In this document: piece after piece, positions 44,412 to 53,275 of the stretch
Numbering within the stretch: the first letter of the stretch is position 1
How the letters are laid out: each line of letters opens with the position of its first letter
Source of the DNA: Cytophagales bacterium
Lineage (GTDB): Bacteria > Bacteroidota > Bacteroidia > Cytophagales > Cytophagaceae
Reading direction: 5' to 3'
Length of the DNA stretch: 61,407 bases
Assembly (NCBI GenBank): GCA_004294225.1
Contig: REBA01000026.1
Span: 1-61,407, forward strand
The notes under the pieces: generated by a model
Database searches by the model: none
Told to the model about the DNA's origin: nothing
The model's input: the letters and a program-made list of their open reading frames with translations, nothing else
Translations under genes and position numbers: made by a program

Positions 44412-44522
44412 CCAATGTAACCCCCAGCAAAGAAATTAAAAATTACTTATAGTGTGGGGCACGTCCTAAAAATTAACAATTTGATTGCCAATAATTAAAG
44501 ACTTATAGGTGTCAAAATCAGG
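44412..44522. repeat. Right 111-bp terminal inverted repeat
   Basis: Reverse complement of 43981-44091 with three mismatches; ends TGTCAAAATCAGG, whose last G is also the first base of the right direct repeat. Confidence 0.95.
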
Positions 44523-44627
44523 AGGGTTTTTCCGATATAGAGATAAGCAAAGATATTCATGGAAAAGACAGAATAGCCCGAGCAACTTGGGAGCAGGATA
44601 TCATATAGTGTTATCAAACTGCATTTT
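44522..44627 (+). repeat. Right copy of 106-bp direct repeat
   Basis: Duplicate of 43873-43978. It contains an untranslated copy of the prmC tail and the true 3' end of the sugar-transferase gene, so both neighbouring genes remain complete. Confidence 0.95.
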
Positions 44628-46008
44628 TTTCCCCTTTGATCATATTGAAGGCAGTTAAGAAAATAATTTTCATGTCTAACAAAAAGCTCCAATTTTCTAT
44701 ATACCAAAGGTCGTATTGCACCCTTTTCATCATATAACGTGGATTAATGGTTGTTCCTCTATAACCATTCACTTGTGCCCAACCTGTAATGCCAGGTTTT
44801 ACTAAATGCCTAACCATATACTTATCTATTATTCTAGAATATTCTTCGGTATGTTTTAGCATATGTGGTCGAGGACCAACTACTGACATATTTCCTATCA
44901 ATACATTAAAAAACTGAGGTAATTCGTCTAGATTAGATTTTCTAAGGAATCGACCTATTGGGGTAACTCTGGCATCTCCTTGAATAGCTTGTTGGGAGTC
45001 TGATTGCAGATTTATCGTCATAGAACGAAATTTATAACAATAGAATTCTTCGTTGCGTCTTCCTGAACGTTTTTGCTTGAAAAAAATTGGCCCTTTAGAA
45101 CTCAATTTTATCAACAGAATAAAAATTGGAAAAAGAATAGGAAAAAAAGTAACGATAATTAAGAAGGAAAATACAAAGTCAAATATTCTTTTAAAAATGC
45201 GGTTTGAAATAAGCTCTAAAGGTTCTGTTCGAAGAGTAATAACTGGCACTATATTATAGAAATCAATATTTACCTTTTTATTTAGAAAACCCCTAAAGTC
45301 TGGAATCATTCTGAAACGAATAAAATTATCATCACAAAATGATATTAACTCTCTAATGTTTTTACTGGCTGTAAGTGGAAGGGCACAGAATATTTCATTT
45401 ACTTTATTTTCCAAAGCAAATAATTTTACATCATTTACATTTCCTACAACCAATGACTTATGGAGAGAATTTTGTGGATTATCATCAAAAAAGCCAGCAA
45501 ATTTATACCCCGACGCCAAATCATTTTTTATATAATTATAGATTTGATTTCCTGCTGCACCAGCACCTACAATAACCACATTTCTATAGTTACCCCCAAG
45601 GCTTCTAAAAAATTTAACGAGATAAATTGCCAAAAATCTCCATGATAAAACTAGAATTCCAAAAATTATGTAAGTATAAAGTAATTGCTTTCTGGAATAG
45701 TAAAAGGCGTTGATAGAAGCAATAAACCCAAACACAAATAATGCATGGGTTAAAATCGTTTTAGTAAGGTTGATGATTATGCTTTCTAAACGAGTAACTC
45801 GTTCTATGTTATATATTTTAAATACAAGAATTAAAATTAGCCATATAGAATTGAAGGTCAGGTGAAGAAAAACATAGTGATCGTTAATCGCCTCTATAGG
45901 ATTTTTATGGAATTTTAGAATATAAGCTATCCAAAACGCAAAGTTAAGTAAGAGTAAGTCTCCAGTAAGATGAATCGCTTTTATAAATCTGGAAAGTCCT
46001 TTAATCAT
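44614..46008 (-). CDS. Undecaprenyl-phosphate sugar phosphotransferase (WcaJ-like)
   Basis: A 464-residue polyprenyl glycosylphosphotransferase that starts exopolysaccharide repeat units by moving a sugar-1-phosphate to undecaprenyl phosphate. Four N-terminal spans are followed by a CoA-binding-like domain (VVIVGAGAAGNQIYNY, about 144-159), a fifth hydrophobic segment, then the catalytic domain with KRIFDFVFS, FFKQKRSGRRNEEF, YKFRSM, LRKSNLDELPQ and VGPRPHM. Last gene of the minus-strand polysaccharide cluster, converging on prmC across the inserted element. Confidence 0.92.
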   Translation of the reverse strand: MIKGLSRFIKAIHLTGDLLLLNFAFWIAYILKFHKNPIEAINDHYVFLHLTFNSIWLILILVFKIYNIERVTRLESIIINLTKTILTHALFVFGFIASINAFYYSRKQLLYTYIIFGILVLSWRFLAIYLVKFFRSLGGNYRNVVIVGAGAAGNQIYNYIKNDLASGYKFAGFFDDNPQNSLHKSLVVGNVNDVKLFALENKVNEIFCALPLTASKNIRELISFCDDNFIRFRMIPDFRGFLNKKVNIDFYNIVPVITLRTEPLELISNRIFKRIFDFVFSFLIIVTFFPILFPIFILLIKLSSKGPIFFKQKRSGRRNEEFYCYKFRSMTINLQSDSQQAIQGDARVTPIGRFLRKSNLDELPQFFNVLIGNMSVVGPRPHMLKHTEEYSRIIDKYMVRHLVKPGITGWAQVNGYRGTTINPRYMMKRVQYDLWYIENWSFLLDMKIIFLTAFNMIKGEKNAV

Positions 46009-46036
46009 TTTTGTTTCTTATATAGCAAATTTATTG

Positions 46037-47266
46037 CTATTGAGTTAATATTAATAATTGATTTTCAAATTTTCTTAAAACATTGTCTTTGTTCAATTCT
46101 TCTATTGCAAATTTTCTTGCATTGTTTTTTATATGTTGATTATCCTTAAAGATATTATTTTTTATGGCAATTAATAATTCAGAGGAAGATTCTGGGGGAA
46201 TGATAATCCCTGCTTGATTGTTTTGAATTATTTCATAAAGTGAAGTATTGGGCTCAGCAGTTACTATAGCAAGCCCTCCAGAGGACAATATACTAAGTAG
46301 CTTAGAGGGCAACATTAGATCAGATGCTAATGACTTTTGAATAACAAGATGAATATCTGCAAGGGAAAGCAAAACTGGTAGTTGTTCGTAAGGAAAAAGT
46401 TGGTTGAATTTTAAATTATTTAGCTTTTTTGACAAAGCTATATCTTGCATTTGTTTTTTATTAGCACCTTCCCCTACGAGCAGGAAATGAATGTTGGTTT
46501 CTGATTTTAATGCTTCTGCTGCTTCTAAAATTATGTCTAAGCCTTGTTTTTCGCCTAAATTACCAGAATATAAAATTATTTTATCTTCTTCTTTGTACCC
46601 AAGTTGTGTTTTTAATATGGCTACGTTGTTGATTGGTTTTATAAAATCTGTATCTACCCAATTGGGAAGTGATATATAATTACTTTCTTTTACCCCTTTT
46701 TTTAAAATGTTCTTTTTCATTCCTTCACTAATGCTAGAAACTTTATTCATTCTTTTGAGAATAAATTTTTCAGCATTTTCCAAAACAGTAAGCAAAAAAT
46801 CACTCTTTAATATTTTCAAGTTTCTTGCTGCATCTACTTGTAAATCTTGAATATGATATATTATGGGTGTTCTTTTAATTGATTTAAAAAACCAAGCAAT
46901 AAAACCAATATGAAACGGAGGGCATATACAAATTATAACATCGTGTTTTTTAAAAAGTGTTTTTATCCAAAATATACTACTAGACACCAAGAAGGAAAAC
47001 TCGTGTATAATTCGTTTTGAACCAGTAATATTTTGAGGAACATATAAAGGACAACGATGTACTTTTGCTCCTTCTATCATTTCTGTGTGCCAGTATTTAT
47101 TCTGATATTTACTATGGATTTTCCATTCTGGATAATAAGGCATGGCTGTAATCACATCTATATTATGACCTTGCTCAGAAAGCCAAGCACACATTTCAGA
47201 AGTATATTTGCCAATTCCGGTTAATTCTGGGGAATAGTTAATTCCAAATACTAATAATTTCATCAA
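46037..47266 (-). CDS. WcaI-like glycosyltransferase (GT4)
   Basis: A 409-residue GT-B glycosyltransferase. The N-terminal donor-side start LVFGINYSPELTGIGKYTSEM, and later [18 protein letters not shown] and the LLSLADIHLVIQKSL..D.MLPSKLL.ILSSGG region match the WcaI type of colanic acid synthesis. The second methionine (MKLLVFG) is also a possible start. It lies between wcaF-like and wcaJ-like genes, 16 and 28 bases away. Confidence 0.88.
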   Translation of the reverse strand: MMKLLVFGINYSPELTGIGKYTSEMCAWLSEQGHNIDVITAMPYYPEWKIHSKYQNKYWHTEMIEGAKVHRCPLYVPQNITGSKRIIHEFSFLVSSSIFWIKTLFKKHDVIICICPPFHIGFIAWFFKSIKRTPIIYHIQDLQVDAARNLKILKSDFLLTVLENAEKFILKRMNKVSSISEGMKKNILKKGVKESNYISLPNWVDTDFIKPINNVAILKTQLGYKEEDKIILYSGNLGEKQGLDIILEAAEALKSETNIHFLLVGEGANKKQMQDIALSKKLNNLKFNQLFPYEQLPVLLSLADIHLVIQKSLASDLMLPSKLLSILSSGGLAIVTAEPNTSLYEIIQNNQAGIIIPPESSSELLIAIKNNIFKDNQHIKNNARKFAIEELNKDNVLRKFENQLLILTQ

Positions 47267-47282
47267 TATACTTTTGCTTAGG

Positions 47283-47837
47283 TTAGCAAATTAGTGCAAC
47301 TCGTTGTTTTATTTGTACTAGTGGGTTTCCTGCATAAACAAACCCTCCTTTTACATCTTTTAGGACTGTGCTTCTTGCTCCTATTACCGCACCAGCACCA
47401 ATACTTACTCCTGGTGCCACAAACACATCGGTTGCCAACCATGCTTGATCTTGAATCAGAATAGGTTTTGCAAAGATATCAAAACTAGCAGTTTCATAGT
47501 TATGGCTTCCTGTGCAAAGATAGGATTTTTGAGAAATTACGACATGATTACCAATCGTAATTTCTCCTAGTGAGTATAATTCTGCATTATCGCCTATCCA
47601 ACTATAGTCACCGATAGATACTTTCCACGGATAGGTGATTCTCACACTAGGACGAATTATAACCGATTTACCAATTTTAGCACCAAAGCATCTTAATAAA
47701 AATCGCCTCCATCCATAAAATACTTGCGGGGATGGTTGGAATAGAACAGCATCTACTATCCACCAAAGTTGGACTATGAGCGGATTTTTTCCTCTGAATT
47801 GACCAGGGACGTTAAATTTGCTTAAATCTTGATACAT
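47283..47837 (-). CDS. WcaF-like acetyltransferase (left-handed beta-helix)
   Basis: A 184-residue hexapeptide-repeat acetyltransferase that would acetylate an exopolysaccharide sugar. Repeats such as IGKSVIIRPSVRI, IGDYSWIGDNAEL, IGNHVVISQKSYLCTGSH and VFVAPGVSIGAGAVIGARSTV are clear; the catalytic histidine is probably in GSHNYE. It sits directly after the frameshifted glycosyltransferase and before the WcaI-like gene. Confidence 0.88.
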   Translation of the reverse strand: MYQDLSKFNVPGQFRGKNPLIVQLWWIVDAVLFQPSPQVFYGWRRFLLRCFGAKIGKSVIIRPSVRITYPWKVSIGDYSWIGDNAELYSLGEITIGNHVVISQKSYLCTGSHNYETASFDIFAKPILIQDQAWLATDVFVAPGVSIGAGAVIGARSTVLKDVKGGFVYAGNPLVQIKQRVALIC

Positions 47838-47895
47838 TTTTGATAGTTAAGGAAAATATCTTGAAATAAAATAAATGTGATATACTACGCAATGA

Positions 47896-49124
47896 TTACT
47901 TATTCATCTTATTAAAGAAATCAAAAATTTGAAGATGATACGCCGCCCAAGTATATTTCTGGACTAGTTGATTAGCCATTTTTCCTTTATTTTCAATCTC
48001 ATTTCTATTAAGATACATTTCTGTGATTTCTTTTTTTAGAGATTCATAATCTCCTGTAGAAATTATCGCTCCACAAGTATGATCCACTACATCTTTTGCT
48101 CCAGTATTAGTGGATATTACAACTGGCAATCCGCAGGCCATAGCCTCTAACACTACCATAGCCCAGCTGTCTAGATATGAAGGAAAAACAAATACATCTT
48201 GTTCGTTAAAGATATCATTCATTTCTTGCTGTTCTAGATAAGGATACCATTTTATTTTCGACAAATAAGGTTGGAATATATCAGAAGCGTCGCTTACGGC
48301 TCCAATTACTGATAATTCTATTTGATTAGGCATGTCTTCAACAAGTCTCAACACTTGATCTATTCCTTTTCTTTTGGTTACAGTTCCTGCATAAACGATT
48401 TTCAGAGCTTGATTGCTATTCGACTGGTAAATCGACTTTGGTGTAAATTTTTTTGGATCAAAGCCCAGATTGACCACAGTAATTTTATCTGCAGATATTC
48501 CATGCTTTATCAAGGAAGCTTTGGCAAACTCAGAAAGGCATAAGATATAGTCAGCAAGAGCTAATTCTTCTTCTTTAATTTGATTGATTTTTTGCCTTAA
48601 TTTTTTGTTTTTATATACCTCAGAGAATATAGGAAATTCTGTACTTATTAATTCTATTTCTTTGTAATGTATTTGAGCCAAGTCTAATACAGTTATAAGC
48701 CCTATTTGCTTCGCTTTTCTGAAGGTTTGAACTGAGCATTCTTCATACCCTACCACAATAGTATACTCTTTATTTAATTTCGATGCAGCCCAGTTGTCAT
48801 GAATACGATCTCTCCAGTATAAAAAATACTCTGTGATAGAATGAGGAAGTATTTGGTCTGCAACTTCTCTTATAAACTCAAACCAAGGAAAAATAGCAAC
48901 TCTATCGTCTGCTATGGGTTCATAACTTCTCTTTTTAAATTGACGAACTATTTTTTCTCTATGAGATGAGGTAAATACCTTAACAAGGTAAATGGATATT
49001 GGCTAGGCTTATACCAAAACGAAGTAAAAAATTGAAAAGGAATTGAATAAGATTGAAGCCCCATCAGGAGTTGATGTACATATTGTTTTCCCGAATGGCT
49101 GATAAAAATCTTTTTAGAAGTCAT
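47896..49124 (-). pseudogene. Frameshifted GT4 glycosyltransferase
   Basis: The open frame ending at 47896 begins only at an internal GTG (48756, VGYEECSVQ) and has the donor-binding half (IVYAGTVTKRKGIDQVL, FVFPSYLDSWAMVVLEAMACGLPVV). The same frame is open upstream to about 48988, giving KVFTSSHREKIVRQF...YFLYWRDRIHDNWAA. A plausible N-terminus starts at ATG 49124 (MTSKKIFISHSGKQYVHQLL) in another frame and joins it near 48987-48990 (TTTAC/CTTG). Adding one base restores a 409-residue GT4, the normal size. Either a recent mutation or a sequencing error; only one base separates it from an intact gene. Confidence 0.75.
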
Positions 49125-49456
49125 AGTTCTAAAACTAACAAAATCATTCTAAAGGGTCAATATAATTAGCGTAAATAATAACTAGAAGCATTTTATTGAC
49201 TATTATTTTATGATTGAAACTAGTCACCTTTTAACTTATATAATTTAAACAATATAGAACATCGAAATTTATTTAGGTCACTAAATTAGACTCCCCTCTG
49301 TTATATAATATGACAATTCCTCTTTATTTAAAAATAATAATATCGACAGCTAAGCAATATTCATACTTCAAATAATGAACTCAAAAGAAAAGTCTATGCG
49401 TTAACTTATCTTTCATCCCGCTATGTCGTTGTAGGACTTAAAAATATAACCATCAA
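49125..49456. other. AT-rich intergenic gap
   Basis: The 332 bases between the divergent glycosyltransferase remnant and the GAF/PAS gene contain no open frame worth naming. It must hold promoters for both directions; no convincing TAnnTTTG box stood out. The segment GTCGTTGTAGGAC just before the GAF gene resembles (inverted) TCCTACAATGAC at 52,984-52,995. Confidence 0.4.
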
Positions 49457-51106
49457 ATGGCAACTATTAATTTATCTATTCGCAAAATACTACAAATTTT
49501 CTTTTGTGGTTTTTTTATTGTTTTAACCGTTTTTTATCTACTTCTAAAAAATTCGAATACCAATATAGATGAGCTACTACTATTGATTTCCACATGTTTA
49601 ATTTTATTGGCATACCTATATCTTCGACAACTTTTAAGTAAAACTTTTCAAATATCTTCAAGTACTAATTATAATTTAGCTGCTGTAGAAATTCATCCCT
49701 TTGTTCATAAAATCTCCTCTCTAGAGAATGAAATCAATAGTGCAACCAATCTAATCAATGCCATGGAAAACGGCAATCTTGATTTAGAATCTACTGAAGC
49801 AAATATTTCCCAAAGCGGATTGTATCAATCCTTATTGGAAATGAAAACTAAAATGCAAAAAATAGCCATTGAAGAAAAACAACGAAGCTGGGCCACAGAG
49901 GGATTAGCGAATTTTGCTGAATTGCTTCGTTCAAACAACAATAATATTAAAGAACTAAGTCATAGCATTATCGGAAAATTGGTAAATTATCTTGGAATGA
50001 ACCAAGGTGGGATTTTTATTCTACGTGGAACCGAACCAAATCAATATCTAGAATTAACATCTTGCTATGCTTACAATCGAAAAAAGATAATTGAAAAAAG
50101 AATAGAAGTGGGCGAAGGCCTTATAGGGCAAGTAGTTTTAGAAAAAGAATATATCTATCTAACGAATGTTCCTAATGGATATACTACCATTACCTCTGGA
50201 TTAGGCGATGCAACTCCTGATTGTGTATTGATTACCCCATTAATTATCAACGAAGAAGTTTATGGTGTATTAGAGTTATGCTCTTTTGACCATATCAAAC
50301 AATATCAAATTGACTTTATAAACAAACTTGGAGAAAGCATAGCGGCATCGATAGCGGCAGTAATTACACAAGAACATACCCAAGCTTTGCTCAAGGCGAG
50401 TCAAGAACAGTCAATTCAGCTCCAAAGTCAAGAAGAAGAAATGAAACAAAATCTTGAAGAGCTACATGCTACCCAAGAGAATATGCTTTTAAAAGAAAAT
50501 GAAATTAGGATTTTATTAGAAAAATCTCAAGAAAACGAAAAGCAATTAGAAACAAAGCTTACCGAAATCAATGTCATCAAGGAAGCCGAAAAAATAAAAA
50601 CAGAAAAGATGGTGTTAGAAATGGAACTCAATAAAAAAATTATACTAAAAGTAATAGAAGAACTTCCAGATAAAATATTCCTCAAGGATGAAGAAGGTCG
50701 ACTAGTGCTAATCAACAGTGCACTTGCTTCTGGATATAATAAGCCCGTAGAAGCACTTTTAGGAACCTCAGACTTTGACAACTTTCCACATCACCTTGCC
50801 ACGGAATATAGAGCTATAGAACTAGAAATGCTTCAATCTGGAAAACCAATGACTATGTACGAAAACTTCCCTGATGCTTCTGGTGAAACAAAGATTTTGT
50901 ATTGTGTAAAAATGCCCTTCCAATTTCCAGGCACAGAAAAAACAGGTATATTAGGATACCAAGTAGATGTAACCGAAATCAAAACTTTAGAAAATAAAAT
51001 CAAAACTTCTGAAGAAGCAATGAAAAAGAGAGAAGCTGAGCTTTTAGAAAAAATAGAAACACAATTAGCTACCATTGTTTCGCTCAATGAAAAGTGTAAA
51101 CAATAA
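49457..51106 (+). CDS. Membrane-anchored GAF/PAS sensor protein without output domain
   Basis: A 549-residue protein with two N-terminal membrane spans (about 12-30 and 35-55), a HAMP-like helical segment with many E and N residues, a GAF domain (about 150-290; SIIGKLVNYLGMNQGGIFIL to VYGVLELCSF), a long coiled coil (about 295-395) and a PAS domain (about 395-515; DKIFLKDEEGRLVLINSALA). It ends in another coiled coil with no kinase, cyclase or methyl-accepting output. It may act by partnering with a separate kinase. Stands alone. Confidence 0.8.
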   Translation: MATINLSIRKILQIFFCGFFIVLTVFYLLLKNSNTNIDELLLLISTCLILLAYLYLRQLLSKTFQISSSTNYNLAAVEIHPFVHKISSLENEINSATNLINAMENGNLDLESTEANISQSGLYQSLLEMKTKMQKIAIEEKQRSWATEGLANFAELLRSNNNNIKELSHSIIGKLVNYLGMNQGGIFILRGTEPNQYLELTSCYAYNRKKIIEKRIEVGEGLIGQVVLEKEYIYLTNVPNGYTTITSGLGDATPDCVLITPLIINEEVYGVLELCSFDHIKQYQIDFINKLGESIAASIAAVITQEHTQALLKASQEQSIQLQSQEEEMKQNLEELHATQENMLLKENEIRILLEKSQENEKQLETKLTEINVIKEAEKIKTEKMVLEMELNKKIILKVIEELPDKIFLKDEEGRLVLINSALASGYNKPVEALLGTSDFDNFPHHLATEYRAIELEMLQSGKPMTMYENFPDASGETKILYCVKMPFQFPGTEKTGILGYQVDVTEIKTLENKIKTSEEAMKKREAELLEKIETQLATIVSLNEKCKQ

Positions 51107-51291
51107 AAAACAAATGAAAGCTCTCCACCAGAAACCCATAGTAAATAATCACTAACCCAAAGACCCGCTACCGACCTACCGCACAGACTTTCTCAAAAAC
51201 TATTGTTTTTGAAATCTTCAACACCGTCTTCATGGCTTGGCTTACAGCCACCACGAAGACTTAGTTTTTATTTGTTCGGCTTTCTCTTCTG

Positions 51292-51618
51292 TCAGGCGAG
51301 TTTAACAAAGTTGTCTTCAATTTTTACGTTGAAATTTATTTCAGCTTTCAATGCTCTAAACACTTTTATTATGGTTTCAATGGTCGCACTATTAGCACTA
51401 CTCTCCAGTTTAGAGATTTGGGCTTTCTGCACACCAACAAGTCGTCCGAGTTCTTCTTGAGTCAAGTTTCTTTCTTGTCGAGCAGTTTTAATCATCTTAC
51501 CTAAAACGTCCATACGAAGTTCGTATTCGTATTCGTCACGTTCTTGAGTTCCGACTTTGCCGATATACTTGTTCTTCATTTCAGCAAAGGAATAGGTCTT
51601 TAATTCTTTAGTTGCCAT
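51292..51618 (-). CDS. HigA-like XRE antitoxin
   Basis: A 108-residue protein with an N-terminal toxin-contacting part (TYSFAEMKNKYIGKVGTQERDEYEYEL) and a C-terminal HTH (TQEELGRLVGVQKAQISKLESS). I chose MATKELK at 51618 as start because it lies just 4 bases after the toxin stop; an earlier ATG at 51645 would overlap the toxin. It should bind and neutralise the toxin and repress the operon. The toxin-first order is typical of HigBA. Confidence 0.85.
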   Translation of the reverse strand: MATKELKTYSFAEMKNKYIGKVGTQERDEYEYELRMDVLGKMIKTARQERNLTQEELGRLVGVQKAQISKLESSANSATIETIIKVFRALKAEINFNVKIEDNFVKLA

Positions 51619-51622
51619 ATGA

Positions 51623-51964
51623 TTACTTTTTTCGTTTGTTTTCAAAATATTTATCTCTAAGTCTTACTGCTCTGTTAATTTCGTTTGCGGGAACTTTGTC
51701 CACTTTCTTTATGAAACCATGAGTTGCTAAAACCAAGGTTTCTTTGTTGTCAGTCTTGTCCCAAAACGCAAGAAGTCTAATTTGAAGTCCTGAGTATTTT
51801 GTCCGAAACTCCCAAATGTCATTTTGAAGTTTCTTAAAAAGCTTTGGATCATTGGTCTGTTCAGCAAGGTCAATATTGTAAAAGATTTTCTTAATAGTTT
51901 TTCGATCAAGTCCTGAAATAAATTCATCCACTTCTTCTAGAAAATACGTCTCAAAATATTTCAT
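51623..51964 (-). CDS. HigB/RelE-type (Gp49-like) toxin
   Basis: A 113-residue basic protein of the phage-derived Gp49-like/HigB family of ribosome-dependent mRNA interferases. The core EFRTKYSGLQIRLLAFWDKTDNKETLVLATHGFIKKVDKVP is typical, and the basic tail (KYFENKRKK) also fits. It lies directly upstream of the antitoxin on the minus strand. Activity is assumed from family. Confidence 0.87.
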   Translation of the reverse strand: MKYFETYFLEEVDEFISGLDRKTIKKIFYNIDLAEQTNDPKLFKKLQNDIWEFRTKYSGLQIRLLAFWDKTDNKETLVLATHGFIKKVDKVPANEINRAVRLRDKYFENKRKK

Positions 51965-52376
51965 TCAAAGTTGTTTTGTTAAACGTCTTAAAAATAGCAA
52001 AAGTTTCCAAAAATAGAAACAATAATTTTCATGTTTGTTATCGGTGTCGAATTTCAAGCTAACGCACAACAGCAGTCTGTGAAAAAACTACCGTTTATTT
52101 TTTTGTAAATACATCAAAATAATAATTGGAAAAGAACCTGTAATTGAATATTTTAAAAGGGGAAACATATATCAAATATGACCTATTTACCCCCTCAAGA
52201 CAGATTTCATTTCAGATGCGAAGCATCAAAGAATTTGTAAACAAAGACAACCCTTGAGCTTTTCCAAATTCCTTATAGAGGACTATACCAGCAGTATAAA
52301 TCAATAGCAAGATTAATCAATTAAACTGTAGACTTTTTTTAGGACGATACAAACCGCCAATTTCTTGTAGGTGCTG
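51965..52376. other. Intergenic gap between toxin-antitoxin and DUF5946 cassette
   Basis: These 412 bases have no open frame that I support. They include the left copy of a direct repeat (52296-52347) and an AGCTAACGC segment near 52058. The rest is AT-rich and may carry the promoter of the toxin operon. Confidence 0.4.
52296..52347 (+). repeat. Left direct repeat flanking the DUF5946 gene
   Basis: It reads ATAAATCAATAGCAAGATTA, then ATCAATT, AACTGTA, a T-run and AGGACGA. The same sequence with few changes is found at 53131-53184, so the DUF5946 gene is bracketed by repeats about 835 bases apart. Confidence 0.85.
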
Positions 52377-52946
52377 TTAGCGGTTCGTTGTTTTTCTGCT
52401 TTGTGTTTTTCCATTGTAATTGTTATCTAAAAAACCGTCTGCGATTTGTGAAACTATTGAATGGCTTGAACTCCAAGAATGATATACTTCGTCTGCCCAT
52501 TTTTTTATTAGTTCAACACATTCGTTTGCTGTTGTCGCATTAATCAAGTCTTTTGCTGTTATTTTTCCTCTGTCTAATGGTTTCGGGATAGTAAGAAACT
52601 CATTCGGTCTGTTTAGTTTGTATGCGTTCAAGTAGTCACTTAGCATTGGTGATTTTTTGTAGTCCCAAGGTTGTTTTTTGTCAAGAATTAAGTTCAGTCT
52701 TGTTAAATGAAAATGATTGCTCCACCGTCCGTGAATTTCTGGATGTTGCAAAGCATGAGCATCCACGCTTAAAAATCTTGATATATGATGTTCCGAATTA
52801 TTAAAGTCCAAAAGCTGAAGTCCATTGTTATAATTGTCCATACAGTCAAAGATGCCCTTTTGATAGTCTGAACCACAAAACTGACACCTTCCTTTGTCGA
52901 GAAGTATTACACCATTTTTATTTGCTTGGTCTATGAAGTCTTGCAT
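52377..52946 (-). CDS. DUF5946 family protein
   Basis: A 189-residue cytoplasmic protein with a CQFCGS motif near residue 21 and the family pattern LSVDAHALQHPEIHGRWSNHF (about 59-79), which matches DUF5946. Function unknown. It sits between ~53-bp direct repeats, and its ends are marked by inverted TGTTAGCGGT (52375-52384) and ACCGCTAACA (52993-53002), suggesting it moved in as a cassette. Confidence 0.72.
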   Translation of the reverse strand: MQDFIDQANKNGVILLDKGRCQFCGSDYQKGIFDCMDNYNNGLQLLDFNNSEHHISRFLSVDAHALQHPEIHGRWSNHFHLTRLNLILDKKQPWDYKKSPMLSDYLNAYKLNRPNEFLTIPKPLDRGKITAKDLINATTANECVELIKKWADEVYHSWSSSHSIVSQIADGFLDNNYNGKTQSRKTTNR

Positions 52947-53275
52947 TATTTCTATGTCCTTAATTGTGATTTATATATGTCGTCCTACAATGACCGCTAA
53001 CATATCTATATACAAAACCTATTTCGTATAAATCTCCAATATAGGATATATAAGAAATAAGTAATACACCATATTTGAATTTTCTTTTTTAAAGACATTT
53101 GTAAACCAAATTCAAGTCGAGACAATAACTATAAATCAATAGCAGGATTAATCAATTCAACTGTAATTTTTTTTTTTAGGACGAGACTCTACCTTATTAT
53201 TAGTCGCATCAAAGAAATCTCAAAAATCATTGAAGACAAACTATATCTTTGATAGATTTTTGTAAATTCAGTAGT
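52947..53275. other. Intergenic gap with right repeat and promoter
   Basis: 329 bases with no gene. It holds the inverted ACCGCTAACA motif, the right direct repeat, and near its end TATCTTTG (53244-53251), which fits the TAnnTTTG promoter element 25 bases before the next start codon. Confidence 0.5.
53131..53184 (+). repeat. Right direct repeat flanking the DUF5946 gene
   Basis: Near-copy of 52296-52347: ATAAATCAATAGCAGGATTA, ATCAATT, CAACTGTA, a longer T-run, and AGGACGA at the end. Confidence 0.85.

Larger units (their letters stand above)
43979..44521. mobile_element. Inserted element with 111-bp inverted termini and captured gene tail
   Basis: The insert between prmC and the sugar-transferase gene has four parts. 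First is a left terminus (43981-44091). Second is a short AT-rich body up to 44263, whose inner end GTGTCAAACTCAGG mirrors the left tip CCTGATTTTGACAC, so 43981-44263 looks like one small IS or MITE remnant of about 283 bp. Third is the tail of a foreign gene with its terminator. Fourth is an inverted copy of the left terminus (44412-44522). No transposase is encoded; a 28-residue frame at 44131 is too short to judge. The element is bounded by 106-bp direct repeats, far longer than ordinary target duplications. Confidence 0.75.

Noticed and set aside
51189..51215. CAAAAAC/GTTTTTG hairpin after the GAF/PAS gene as a terminator
   Set aside because: The stem is only seven A/T-rich pairs with no clear T-run; too weak to list.
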